Positions 35,028-45,085 of a stretch of 64,000 nt of DNA are shown in pieces. Below the pieces are notes generated by a model that saw nothing but the letters and a program-made list of their open reading frames with translations, was not told the DNA's origin and made no database searches. Within the stretch, counting starts at the first letter, position 1, and the number at the start of each line of letters is the position of its first letter. Source of the stretch: Sphingobium sp. Cam5-1 (GTDB taxonomy: Bacteria > Pseudomonadota > Alphaproteobacteria > Sphingomonadales > Sphingomonadaceae). The stretch lies in contig NZ_CP065138.1 in assembly GCF_015693305.1 (NCBI RefSeq), positions 868,001 to 932,000 of the forward strand, in the 5' to 3' direction. Both the position numbers and the translations under genes were made by a program.

Positions 35028-35435
35028 ATGGCCGATGAGTTGACCGACAAAGACTATGCGGCCCTTGCCGATTTCCGCTTCTCCCTACGGCAGTTTCAGG
35101 CGTTCAGCGAAAGGGAGGCGGCGCAGTGCGGTCTGACGCCCCAGCAGCATCAAGCTCTCCTCGCGATCCGCGCCGCACCACGGGGCAGGGCGACGGTCGG
35201 ACATGTCGCGGAACGGCTGATCCTCAAACCCCATAGCGCGACTGGCCTTATCGACCGACTGGAGGCGCTGGGCCTCGTGCGGCGCCGTTTATCGGAGCAG
35301 GATCGCCGACAGGCGCTGCTCGAACTGACTGAGCAGGCGCATGGGATACTCACCACACTCAGCGCTGCGCATCGGCAGGAAATCGGGCGGCTGCGGCCGC
35401 TGTTGACGGAGTTATTGGAAAGGGTTGCGGTTTAA
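35028..35435 (+). CDS. MarR family transcriptional regulator
   Basis: 135-aa winged-helix regulator. N-terminal dimerisation helix (YAALADFRFSLRQFQAFSER), helix-turn-helix (ATVGHVAERLILKPHSATGLIDRLEALG) and the wing with conserved RR-x-x-x-x-QDRRQALLELT. It is divergent from the CLC transporter gene and is probably autoregulated through the palindrome at 34978-34994. Ligand unknown. The gap after it (35436-35663) shows no gene. Confidence 0.93.
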   Translation: MADELTDKDYAALADFRFSLRQFQAFSEREAAQCGLTPQQHQALLAIRAAPRGRATVGHVAERLILKPHSATGLIDRLEALGLVRRRLSEQDRRQALLELTEQAHGILTTLSAAHRQEIGRLRPLLTELLERVAV

Positions 35436-35663
35436 GGAGCGGGCCTTGCGCGCTTCGCGTAAATTCTACGCGTAACGCGTCACTTCGTCATGTTTTGAGG
35501 TGACATCGTGGGACCGCAGCCAGCCAGACTAGCCGACGGCCCGCTTCTGCGAAGCGAAACCGGTCGCAACATCGGGGACGGGAAGCTCTTACCGCATGTC
35601 CATTAGAACAGGGCGCGGCAACGCCATCGCGGGATGAAATGCTGCATTTTTTTCAGGAAAAAA

Positions 35664-35740
<77 letters not shown>

Positions 35741-35863
35741 CACTCGCTTTCGGATGGCCCCGTTTGGAGCCTCGCCTTGGCGTGGCCGGGCGGTTAGCAT
35801 TATCCTCCGGCTTTGCAAACAGTAAATCGCCGCAGTGCGGAAAATTTTGCGTCGCGGCTACTT

Positions 35864-36979
35864 TCAGCCCCAATTTCCAGGCCGTCTCCCGCCCCGTCGG
35901 CTGGACCGGTCAATGGCCATGATGATCCCGATGCACAGCATGACGGTCAACATGGACGACCCGCCATAGGACATGAAAGGCAGGGGAATACCGACGACAG
36001 GTGCGAGGCCCATCACCATCATGAGGTTGATCGCGACATAGAAAAAGATCGTCGTGGTCAGGCCCGCCGCGACCAGCCGCGCATATTTGTCGTTCGCGCG
36101 CAGCGATACGCCGATGCCCCACCGGAAGAGCAGCAGGAACGCGCCGATCAGGAATATCCCGCCGACGAGACCCCATTCCTCCGCCATGGTGGCGAAGACG
36201 AAGTCGGTATGCCCCTCGGGAAGATAATCCAGGTGGCTCTGGGTCCCCTTCAGGAAGCCCTTGCCCCAGATGCCGCCCGACCCGATCGCGATCTTTGACT
36301 GGCTGATATGGTAGCCCGCGCCCAGCGGATCGCTTTCCGGGTCCATGAAGATGAGCACGCGCTTTTGCTGATAGTCGTGCAGGAAGCTAAAGGCGATCGG
36401 GATGATCGCAGCCATCACCAGGCCTGATCCCACGAACAGGCGCAGCGGCAATCCGGCCAGGAACATGACCGTCACGCCGCCCGCCGCGATCATCGTCGCT
36501 GTCCCCAGGTCTGGTTGTACCAAAACCAACGCCCATGGCACCCCGATGAGGACGAGTGCGGGCCATATCGCCGTCCAGCGTCGGATTTCACCTACCGGAA
36601 GCAAAGCATAAAAACGCGCGACGGCCAAAACGATGATCGGCTTCATAAATTCCGATGGCTGCAACTGCATGAAGCCAAGGTTGATCCATCGCTGACTGCC
36701 GCCCGCAACGCCGCCGATCAGTTCTACAAGCACCAGCGAGATCAGAATGGCCCCATAGGCCGGAAAGGCGAAGCGCGCGAAAAGCTCCAGCGGCACCCGG
36801 CTGATGGTGAAGGCCATCACCGAAAAGATGATGAATCGCACGCCTTGGTTGATCGCCCACGGCGTGATGCTGCCACCTGCCGCGCTGTAGAGCACGAGTG
36901 TGCCGAACCCTGCGATGGCGATCAGGATCGCGAGTACGCGCCAAGGGAATTCCGTCAGCGGCTGAGGGATAATGCCCAT
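35864..36979 (-). CDS. rodA: Rod-shape-determining glycosyltransferase RodA (SEDS)
   Basis: SEDS-family peptidoglycan glycosyltransferase for cell elongation, paired with PBP2. 371 aa with about ten membrane segments. Family signatures: LVLVQPDLGTATMIAAGGV, ESDPLGAGYHISQSKIAIGS with GFLKGTQSHLDYLPEGHTDF, and PLPFMSYGGSSMLTVMLCIG near the C-terminus. ATG at 36979 overlaps the mrdA stop (ATGA), so it is translationally coupled to its PBP partner. Last gene of the mreBCD-mrdA-rodA operon. Confidence 0.96.
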   Translation of the reverse strand: MGIIPQPLTEFPWRVLAILIAIAGFGTLVLYSAAGGSITPWAINQGVRFIIFSVMAFTISRVPLELFARFAFPAYGAILISLVLVELIGGVAGGSQRWINLGFMQLQPSEFMKPIIVLAVARFYALLPVGEIRRWTAIWPALVLIGVPWALVLVQPDLGTATMIAAGGVTVMFLAGLPLRLFVGSGLVMAAIIPIAFSFLHDYQQKRVLIFMDPESDPLGAGYHISQSKIAIGSGGIWGKGFLKGTQSHLDYLPEGHTDFVFATMAEEWGLVGGIFLIGAFLLLFRWGIGVSLRANDKYARLVAAGLTTTIFFYVAINLMMVMGLAPVVGIPLPFMSYGGSSMLTVMLCIGIIMAIDRSSRRGGRRPGNWG

Positions 36980-39045
36980 CAGTCTGCCACCGTGCCGGGG
37001 CCGGGCGGCGGCGGCGCATCATCTTCCGCCACGGGCGATGGCGACGCCGGGGCGGCTGCGTTGGCGGCCGTCGTTGCCTGGGCGGCATTGGCGGCCTCTG
37101 GCGGCGCCTCGCCCTTTTCGATCGCCTTGGCGAGGCGGAACGCGGCCATCTGTCGGGCCATCCGCTCGGCAGGTGGACCGCCCCAGTCTTTTTCTAGCGT
37201 CTCCAGCTTTTCTATCGCCTTTGCCTGATCAAAAAGGAAAGACATGGTGTCGCTGGCGATCATCGGCGCATCCTCCACTCGGTTGGTGTGGCCGCCATGT
37301 TCGATGATGCAGGCGATCGCATAACGAGGATTGTCGAACGGCGCAAAGCCCTGGAACAGGGCGTGATCGCGTAGCTTGAAGGGTAGGGAGGCGTTGCCGC
37401 GCACCCCGCCCGCGCGTTCTGACATGGTGATGCGCCGGACCTGTGCTGTACCGGTCTTTCCGGCCATGAGGACGCCGGGAATGCTCATCCGCGCCGCGCC
37501 GCCGGTGCCGCCACCATTGACGACGGCGCTCATGGCATCACGGATAGTGACAAGATGTTGCTCCGCCACGCCGACAGGGGCCGGTTCCGGCCTATGAGCG
37601 CCATGGATGAAATTGGGCATCAACTGACGGCCGGTAGCCAGACGTGCCGCCATGACCGCCATCTGGAGTGGATTGATGAGCATATAGCCCTGGCCGATCG
37701 TGGCATTCACGGTGTCATAGACCTGCCACTTCTGCCCGTATTTCTTGAGCTTCCATGCCGGGTCGGGCACCGTGCCGAAGCTTTGGCTGGGGAAGGGCAG
37801 GGAAAATTTCTGACCCATGCCAACCCGGTGCGCCATGCTGGCAATGCGGTCCATCCCGATCCGCTGGGCCATCTGGTAGAAATATATGTCGCAGCTCTGC
37901 GCGATCGCACCCCGCATGTCGAGCGCCCCATGCCCGCGCTTCTTGTGGCAGTGGAACAATGTGTTGCCCACTCTGATCGCTCCGGGGCAGTTCACACGGT
38001 CGGCAGGCGAGATTCCCGCCTCCAGAAGGGCGAGCGCGACCATCGGCTTGACTGTCGATCCGGGCGGATACAGGCCTTGCAAGGTCTTGTTGCGAAGAGG
38101 GATGTGATCGTCTTTCGACAGCATTTCCCATTCCAGATGGCTGATGCCATCAGAAAAGCTGTTGGGATCGAAACTGGGCATGGAAGCCATGGCCAGCACG
38201 TCACCATTCCGGCAGTCGATGACCACGACCGACCCACTTTGCGTGGCCAGCCGCCGTCCCGCATATTCCTGCAACCCCGCATCGATCGTCAATTTAATGG
38301 ATTGACCGGGCGTGTCGGGCCGGGTGGTCAATTCCCGCACGATCTTGCCGCGCGCCGTGACTTCGACGCGCTTCGCGCCGGGCTTCCCCGTCAGTTCCCT
38401 GTCGAACGATTTTTCGAGCCCGTCCTTACCCACCTTGAAGCCGGGCGTGATCAGCAGCGGATCCCTGCGTTCCTCAAAATCCTTGGCCGATGCCGCACCT
38501 ACATAGCCCAGCAGATGACCCACGGTCGCACCGGCGGGATAGTAGCGCGAAAAGCCCTGGCTGGGCGCGACACCCGGCAGGTCGGGCAGACGAACGCTGA
38601 CCGCCGCGAACTGATCATAGGTGAGCTTTTCGGCCACCTGCACGGGGCGGAAGCCGGGCGCCTTTTCCAGTTCCGTCTGGATGCGCTCCACCTCGTCGGG
38701 CGGCAGCGAGAGAAGCTGCGTCAGGCTGCGGATCGTGCCTTCCGGATCGGTCACGCGTTCGGGGATCAGATCGACGCGAAAGTCTGTCCGGTTATTGGCC
38801 AGCGCACGGCCGTTCCGGTCCAATATCCAGCCACGACGCGGCGGAATCAGCGTCAGGTTGACCCGATTACTTTCAGAGAGGAGATTATATTTCTCGTTTT
38901 CCGCAACGCTGATCCAGCCCATTCGGCCGATCAGCATGGCGCCTATTCCCGCCTGCAGCCCACCTACCACCATCGCCCGTCGGGTGAAGGTGAAGGACAA
39001 GGATGCTTCGTTAACGGTCTTACGCTTGAGCTTGGGCAGCTTCAT
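36979..39045 (-). CDS. mrdA: Penicillin-binding protein 2 (elongation transpeptidase)
   Basis: Monofunctional class B PBP, 688 aa, that cross-links peptidoglycan with RodA in the elongasome. One N-terminal membrane segment (about 22-42), pedestal domain from residue 60, then transpeptidase motifs SxxK in YPPGSTVKPMVAL, SCD in IAQSCDIYFYQ, and KTG in MAGKTGTAQV. The C-terminal 60 residues are Ala/Pro-rich and probably disordered. ATG at 39045 overlaps the mreD stop (ATGA); an upstream frame extension of 67 codons reads through mreD and is rejected. Confidence 0.96.
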   Translation of the reverse strand: MKLPKLKRKTVNEASLSFTFTRRAMVVGGLQAGIGAMLIGRMGWISVAENEKYNLLSESNRVNLTLIPPRRGWILDRNGRALANNRTDFRVDLIPERVTDPEGTIRSLTQLLSLPPDEVERIQTELEKAPGFRPVQVAEKLTYDQFAAVSVRLPDLPGVAPSQGFSRYYPAGATVGHLLGYVGAASAKDFEERRDPLLITPGFKVGKDGLEKSFDRELTGKPGAKRVEVTARGKIVRELTTRPDTPGQSIKLTIDAGLQEYAGRRLATQSGSVVVIDCRNGDVLAMASMPSFDPNSFSDGISHLEWEMLSKDDHIPLRNKTLQGLYPPGSTVKPMVALALLEAGISPADRVNCPGAIRVGNTLFHCHKKRGHGALDMRGAIAQSCDIYFYQMAQRIGMDRIASMAHRVGMGQKFSLPFPSQSFGTVPDPAWKLKKYGQKWQVYDTVNATIGQGYMLINPLQMAVMAARLATGRQLMPNFIHGAHRPEPAPVGVAEQHLVTIRDAMSAVVNGGGTGGAARMSIPGVLMAGKTGTAQVRRITMSERAGGVRGNASLPFKLRDHALFQGFAPFDNPRYAIACIIEHGGHTNRVEDAPMIASDTMSFLFDQAKAIEKLETLEKDWGGPPAERMARQMAAFRLAKAIEKGEAPPEAANAAQATTAANAAAPASPSPVAEDDAPPPPGPGTVAD

Positions 39046-39569
39046 GCCATCACGCGCCAGCGATCGATCCGGGCGCATTGCCGCACCACGAAGGGGAAGA
39101 GCAGGATCGTCCAGAGCATTTGTGGGGCGACCAGTTCCAGCTTGATGTTTCCTCCGCCGGTAATCCGAGCAAAGAACAGGCCACCGGCGATGCAGAAGAT
39201 AATGGCTGCCGCCGCGATTAGCCAGTCCTGCCGATAGCTGCGCCACACCATGCGATGTTCAACCGCGTCGATGCCGATCAACATCATGGTCCACAAGAAC
39301 ATCGCCGATCCGATCGGCTGCCCACTCATGATGTCGTCGAACAGGCCGAGAGGAACGCCGATCCAGACGCGCCACAACTCTGGCCGCAGCAACCGCCATG
39401 ACAGCAATAGCAGCAGGCCGAAGGGCGGCATGACCGGCGCTTGTGCGATAACCGGCAGGACCGTGATGGACGATCCGAGCATGACCGTGATGACTGGCGT
39501 CCCTGTCAGCCGAAAATTGGACGGAGTGCGGCCCAGTTTCGGAACATGCTGGAGGTGCGGGTCGATCAT
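39042..39569 (-). CDS. mreD: Rod-shape-determining membrane protein MreD
   Basis: 175-aa polytopic protein of the elongasome, five or so hydrophobic segments, with the weakly conserved PELWRVWIGVPLGLFDDIMS block typical of MreD. ATGA overlaps join it to mreC before and mrdA after. Identification rests on membrane pattern, size and operon position. Confidence 0.93.
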   Translation of the reverse strand: MIDPHLQHVPKLGRTPSNFRLTGTPVITVMLGSSITVLPVIAQAPVMPPFGLLLLLSWRLLRPELWRVWIGVPLGLFDDIMSGQPIGSAMFLWTMMLIGIDAVEHRMVWRSYRQDWLIAAAAIIFCIAGGLFFARITGGGNIKLELVAPQMLWTILLFPFVVRQCARIDRWRVMA

Positions 39570-40480
39570 GGTGCGCTGGCGTTCGCTGCCGCTTCTGCTG
39601 GTGCAGCTTCAGGCATAGTCGGGCTACCGCGCGTCACGACCTCTTCAAAAGAGCGTTCGACCACCACCGCATCTACCTTCGCCGGATTGGCGAGCGGCAC
39701 ACCGTAGGCGATCTCGCCCGCTATGCGCACGACAACCGCAACCGGAATATTGGGTTGATAAATACCGCCGACACCTGACGTGACGAGGATGTCGCCAGGG
39801 CTGAACGGATTTCGGCCCGCCGCTAGCGAACGTATTTCGACGGTTCCATCTCCCAGCCCGGTTGAGATTGCTGCCACGCTGTCCGTAGCACGACGGACCG
39901 GCACGATGTTGCTGCTGTCGGTCAGCAGCAGCACGTCAGCCGTGTTGGGCGTCACGCTGTGGATGCGGCCCACCAGGCCCTCGGATGCACGCACGGGCAT
40001 GCCGGGACGGACGCCTTGCCACCGGCCGGCGTTCAGGCGGGCGAAACGGCGAGCGCTGGACGAAGAGGAGGATATCAGCCGTGCCGTGAGCAGATCGCTC
40101 TGATCTTCATCGACCAGCTTCAGCAGCTTCTTGAGGCGCAGATTTTCCTGTGCGATCGCCTTCGCCTCGATGATGCGGTTGCGATCTGCATCCACCTGAT
40201 GGCGCAAGGCGATATTCTGTGATCCGGCGCGCCAATAAGCGGTCAGCACGTCGTCCAGCGAACTCACCCCGCTTACCATGTTGCGCAGGCCGAGCGACGC
40301 GGGGCGAGAGATTTCCGCCGTGGCCATACGGATCGCCGCGAATCCCGTGGGATCGAAAATTGCCACGGCGACCAGCAGCAAGCCAACGGCCGCACCCGTC
40401 ACCGCCACAACATAGCTGGCAAACAGGCTGTACTGCGCCTTGCGGTTATGGCCGGGACGTCGGCTGGATGGCCGCGCCAT
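39566..40480 (-). CDS. mreC: Rod-shape-determining protein MreC
   Basis: Periplasmic elongasome scaffold anchored by one N-terminal segment (about residues 19-44, SLFASYVVAVTGAAVGLLLV). A coiled coil (about 75-120) is followed by the beta-domain signature RLNAGRWQGVRPGMPV and SEGLVGRIHSVTPNTADVLL. 304 aa. The C-terminal 30 residues are Ala-rich. Lies between mreB (18-base gap) and mreD (ATGA overlap). Confidence 0.95.
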   Translation of the reverse strand: MARPSSRRPGHNRKAQYSLFASYVVAVTGAAVGLLLVAVAIFDPTGFAAIRMATAEISRPASLGLRNMVSGVSSLDDVLTAYWRAGSQNIALRHQVDADRNRIIEAKAIAQENLRLKKLLKLVDEDQSDLLTARLISSSSSSARRFARLNAGRWQGVRPGMPVRASEGLVGRIHSVTPNTADVLLLTDSSNIVPVRRATDSVAAISTGLGDGTVEIRSLAAGRNPFSPGDILVTSGVGGIYQPNIPVAVVVRIAGEIAYGVPLANPAKVDAVVVERSFEEVVTRGSPTMPEAAPAEAAANASAP

Positions 40481-40498
40481 GCTGTGGTCCCCCTGACC

Positions 40499-41557
<1,059 letters not shown>

Positions 41558-41704
41558 TCAGCCCGCCCGTCCCGGCGACGCGAACCGGGGCGTTCGGAGG
41601 TCCCTGCCACGTTCCGCCGCCCCTGTCATCATTCCGTGTGATGAGGCAAAATTTTCGGGGGCAACGGCTCGCGGAAAGCGCTCGCTTGGGCTAGTCACTA
41701 ATCA

Positions 41705-43483
41705 ATGTCAATACGCCGCCTGCCCGAACATCTGGTCAACCGTATCGCTGCCGGTGAAGTGGTCGAAAGACCCGCCAGCGCGCTCAAGGAAATTGTTGAA
41801 AATGCGCTGGATGCCAGGGCAAGCCGCATTTTCATACGGTTAGGCGGCGGCGGGCTCGACCGGATAGAGGTCAGCGACGATGGCTGCGGCATGGCGCCTG
41901 ACGAGATCGCGCTGGCGCTGGAGCGGCATGCGACGTCGAAATTGCCAGACGATGCGATCGAAAATGTATCGACCTTGGGCTTTCGTGGGGAAGCACTGCC
42001 ATCCATCGCCAGCGTCGCCCGGCTTTCTATCGACAGTCGCCCCAAGGGGCAGGACGGCTGGAACCGCACTGTCGATAATGGCGCGCTACTGTCGGAAGGA
42101 CCCGCTGCCCTGCCCCCGGGCACCCGCGTGACCGTCGAGCAACTCTTTGCGCGAGTGCCGGCCCGGCGCAAATTCCTCCGGTCAGCCAAGGCGGAATATG
42201 CCGCCTGCCTCGACATCGTCCGCCGCCTGGCCATGGCCCATCCGTCCGTTGCCTTCACCATGGAGCATGATGGCCGCCGAGCCGTCGCCGTGCAGGCAGG
42301 AGAAGCACGGGAGGACCGGGTGGCCGCGCTCACCGACCGTGCGCTTGCCGAGAATCATGTGATCGTCTCGCTTGAACGGGAAGGCGTTTGCTTGTCGGGC
42401 GTTGCATCGCTCCCGACCTATAATCGTGGCGTCGGGGATCATCAGTTCCTTTTCGTGAACGGCCGCCCGGTTCGCGATCGCCTGCTGATAGGAGCGGTGC
42501 GCGGCGCTTATGCCGACATGCTGGCGCGCGACAGGCATCCCGTGGTGGCTCTGTTCCTCGACGTTCCGCCGCTGGAGGTGGACGTCAATGTCCACCCGGC
42601 AAAGACCGAGGTCCGCTTCCGTGACCCGGCGATGATCCGGGGCATGATCGTTTCAGGCGTACGGCGCGCACTCGATGCGGAAGGGTTCCGATCCGTGCAG
42701 CAGGCCGATCCGGCGAGCCTTTCCGCCTGGCGGGCAGAGCCTGTGTCGCCCACCCCCATCAATGCGCTCCCCATCTTCGAAGCTGCGTCAGCATCTTACA
42801 CGCCCCCCGCCGCCGCGTTCGCCGATCGCCGCCCTTCCTTCTTCGCCCCTCCGCCCCAAGCGCGCGCGGAACCCGCCGCCGCACCCGCGCCGGAAGGAAC
42901 CAGCTTCCCGCTTGGCGTGGCGCGTGGGCAGGTAGCGCGAACCTATATCGTCGCAGAGGCTGAGGACGGGCTGGTGATCGTTGATCAGCACGCCGCCCAT
43001 GAGCGCCTGACGCTTGAACGCATGCGCCGCGCGATGGAGGGGCAGGGCGTCGCCGCGCAGGCGCTGCTGCTGCCCGAGGTGGTCGAACTGGACGAGCCTG
43101 CATGCGACCGCCTTGAAACGCGTATCGATGAGTTGCGCGACTTCGGCCTGGAACTGGAGCGGTTCGGTCCTTCCGCCATGCTCGTGCGCGCGGTCCCCGC
43201 AATGCTGGGACAGGGCGACGTGCAGGGGCTCGTCACCGACCTCGCCGATGATCTGGCCGCCTATGACGATGCTCTGTCCTTGAAGGAGCGGCTCGATCTG
43301 GTGGCAGCGACGATGGCATGCCATGGATCGGTGCGCGCCGGTCGTATGCTGAGCGTCACGGAAATGAACGCGCTGCTGCGGGAGATGGAAATCACGCCAC
43401 GCAGCGGCCAGTGCAACCACGGCCGTCCGACTTGGGTGAAGCTGGGTCATAGCGACATCGAGAAGCTGTTCGGGAGGAAATGA
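41705..43483 (+). CDS. mutL: DNA mismatch repair protein MutL with endonuclease motif
   Basis: Mismatch-repair ATPase and nicking endonuclease, 592 aa. GHKL ATPase motifs: KEIVENALDARA, DDGCGM, HATSKL and GFRGEALPSIASV (residues 28-110), plus VNVHPAKTEVRF. After a Pro/Ala-rich linker (about 340-395) the C-terminal domain carries DQHAAHERLTLE, which fits the DQHA-x2-E-x4-E metal-site motif of strand-nicking MutLs, and CNHGRPTW near the end, so this organism probably repairs without MutH. The TGA overlaps an ATG of the next gene. Confidence 0.96.
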   Translation: MSIRRLPEHLVNRIAAGEVVERPASALKEIVENALDARASRIFIRLGGGGLDRIEVSDDGCGMAPDEIALALERHATSKLPDDAIENVSTLGFRGEALPSIASVARLSIDSRPKGQDGWNRTVDNGALLSEGPAALPPGTRVTVEQLFARVPARRKFLRSAKAEYAACLDIVRRLAMAHPSVAFTMEHDGRRAVAVQAGEAREDRVAALTDRALAENHVIVSLEREGVCLSGVASLPTYNRGVGDHQFLFVNGRPVRDRLLIGAVRGAYADMLARDRHPVVALFLDVPPLEVDVNVHPAKTEVRFRDPAMIRGMIVSGVRRALDAEGFRSVQQADPASLSAWRAEPVSPTPINALPIFEAASASYTPPAAAFADRRPSFFAPPPQARAEPAAAPAPEGTSFPLGVARGQVARTYIVAEAEDGLVIVDQHAAHERLTLERMRRAMEGQGVAAQALLLPEVVELDEPACDRLETRIDELRDFGLELERFGPSAMLVRAVPAMLGQGDVQGLVTDLADDLAAYDDALSLKERLDLVAATMACHGSVRAGRMLSVTEMNALLREMEITPRSGQCNHGRPTWVKLGHSDIEKLFGRK

Positions 43484-43485
43484 CC

Positions 43486-44022
43486 ATGCGCATGATCGCC
43501 TGCTTGGCTGCCCTGAGCCTGTCTGCGCCCGCCCTTGCCGCAACGCACGGCGATGACCCATGCCGCAATGCGCCGCTTCCCCCTGAACCATGGACGAGCT
43601 GGAATCAGAGCGGGACGGAGGCAGCGGCGGGCGAAGCAGCTTCCGCGCCTCGGCTGATCCTCGGCAAGCCCATCGTCGCAACCTTGCGTCCTTCAGCGCA
43701 GGTCCAATATGCTGTGAAGCCCAGGCATCAGCAGCCTAAAAGCTATGGCGGCCTCTTCAGCCTGGCCATCAAGACGCCCGCCCGGGTGGGCATAGGTCTG
43801 TCTGGTTCCGCCTGGGTCGATATCGTCACCGGCCGCAGCGCAGTTCCCTCTTCCGCCCATGGTCATGGCGCAGCATGTTCGGGCATTGCGAAGATCGTCT
43901 GGTTCGATCTGCCGCCCGGCCTTCACCTCATTCAACTGTCGAACTCGGCAGCCAGCCAGATCCGCCTGATGGCTGCGGATGCTCTCGCCAACCAGCCGCT
44001 GCCGCCAAAGCGCGACAGATAG
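43486..44022 (+). CDS. Small exported protein of unknown function
   Basis: About 178 aa with a signal peptide (MRMIACLAALSLSAPALA) and a mature part rich in beta structure (GGLFSLAIKTPARVGIGLSG, IVWFDLPPGLHLIQLSNSA), plus four Cys. I do not recognise a family; relatives in sphingomonads are, as I recall, sometimes mis-labelled. ATG at 43486 is chosen because GGAGG is about eight bases upstream; an ATG at 43480 overlaps the mutL stop and is also possible. Probably co-transcribed with mutL but unlikely to be functionally linked. Confidence 0.75.
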   Translation: MRMIACLAALSLSAPALAATHGDDPCRNAPLPPEPWTSWNQSGTEAAAGEAASAPRLILGKPIVATLRPSAQVQYAVKPRHQQPKSYGGLFSLAIKTPARVGIGLSGSAWVDIVTGRSAVPSSAHGHGAACSGIAKIVWFDLPPGLHLIQLSNSAASQIRLMAADALANQPLPPKRDR

Positions 44023-44034
44023 CTGCCGATCCGT

Positions 44035-44496
44035 TCAGTTCGGACGCGTGCGGAACATCGTGATCGGCATCAGCGTCATGACCGGTTCGTCATGCTGGTT
44101 GAAGATCGTCACCTTGCTCTTGATGATGCCCATCTCCGGCCTGCTGCGCGAGGCCTTCTTTTCTACAACCTCTGATGCGCCCCGCAGCGTGTCGCCCGGT
44201 CTGACGGGCCGCAGCCAGCGCAGTTCATCTATGCCCATGGCACCCAGGCTTGCATCCTGATGTCCGCCAGCCTGCATTTTCGCGACGAACATCTTCATGA
44301 ACAGCGCAGTGGTGTGCCATCCGCTGGCCGACAGGCTGCCAAAATGCGTTTCTGCCGCAGCTTCGTCCGAAAGGTGAAAGGGCTGGGCGTCAAATTCCGA
44401 TGCAAAGGCGATGATCTCGTCCCGGGTGACGGTGATTGAACCGAACTCCAGCTTGCTGCCGACTTCAACATCTTCGAAATAGACAATCTCGCTCAT
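44035..44496 (-). CDS. MaoC-like (R)-specific dehydratase
   Basis: Hot-dog fold hydratase, 153 aa, probably acting on enoyl-CoA substrates. The hydratase 2 motif is present: AFASEFDAQPFHLSDEAA (Asp and His catalytic pair in F-D-x-x-x-x-H) and ASGWHTTALFMKMFV, then RWLRPVRPGDTLRG. Convergent with the small exported-protein gene over 12 bases. Substrate not determinable. Confidence 0.92.
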   Translation of the reverse strand: MSEIVYFEDVEVGSKLEFGSITVTRDEIIAFASEFDAQPFHLSDEAAAETHFGSLSASGWHTTALFMKMFVAKMQAGGHQDASLGAMGIDELRWLRPVRPGDTLRGASEVVEKKASRSRPEMGIIKSKVTIFNQHDEPVMTLMPITMFRTRPN

Positions 44497-44547
44497 GATC
44501 CAGCACCTTTCATGTTGCAGACGATCTAGGCGGACCTTACGTTTACG

Positions 44548-45081
44548 TCAATGTCGGGATGACGCGATCCATTGACGCAGCGTCCGCCACAGCTCTGCCT
44601 TCCTGTCGCGGGATAGCATGGCGTTAGCGCCACTGCTGGATGGCAGGTCGATTAAGGATAGCCCCGTGTCAGAGCCGATCTGACGGCGGCCATGCACAGA
44701 CGCCGTCTTGCCGTTGAAGGCAATCGCCCGGAGCGCAGGCAGGCGCGTGACAAACGCGCCCAAATCCCGAAGTTCCGCGCCACGGATCGCGCTGTCGAGG
44801 CTGCCTTCGCGGTCTGCGCTCTCGATCACGTCCCACAAACCAACGCCTCGCCCACGCAAACGCTTCAGCCGCATGGCATAGGGCAGGGCGCGCAAATCCT
44901 CGCCCAGCACATCACCCATCAGCGACCAGAAAGCATTGCCGCGATGAGCATAATATTCGCCCTGCCTGATCGAGGCATCCCCCGGAAGGCTGCCGAGAAT
45001 CAGCAGCGTCGTGTGTTCATCGACACTAGGTGGAAAAGCGGCCTTGCGCTGGGCCGGAATCTGGCCGGGCCGCAGCGTCAC
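44548..45081 (-). CDS. Family 6 hypoxanthine/uracil-DNA glycosylase (HDG-like)
   Basis: Base-excision repair enzyme for deaminated bases, 177 aa. Motif A LILGSLPGDASIRQGEYYAH followed by RGNAFW matches the Mug-like family 6 deoxyinosine glycosylases; ALRAIAFNGKTA and the C-terminal LPSSSGAN (motif with the catalytic Ser/Asn region) follow. Four bases separate its start from the ychF stop, in the same direction, so the two are probably one operon. Confidence 0.9.
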   Translation of the reverse strand: MTLRPGQIPAQRKAAFPPSVDEHTTLLILGSLPGDASIRQGEYYAHRGNAFWSLMGDVLGEDLRALPYAMRLKRLRGRGVGLWDVIESADREGSLDSAIRGAELRDLGAFVTRLPALRAIAFNGKTASVHGRRQIGSDTGLSLIDLPSSSGANAMLSRDRKAELWRTLRQWIASSRH

Positions 45082-45085
45082 GACG

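Noticed and set aside
37555..39237. 560-codon open frame antisense to mrdA
   Set aside because: Covers the PBP2 gene exactly in complementary codon phase, has no family signature, and is a typical high-GC mirror frame.
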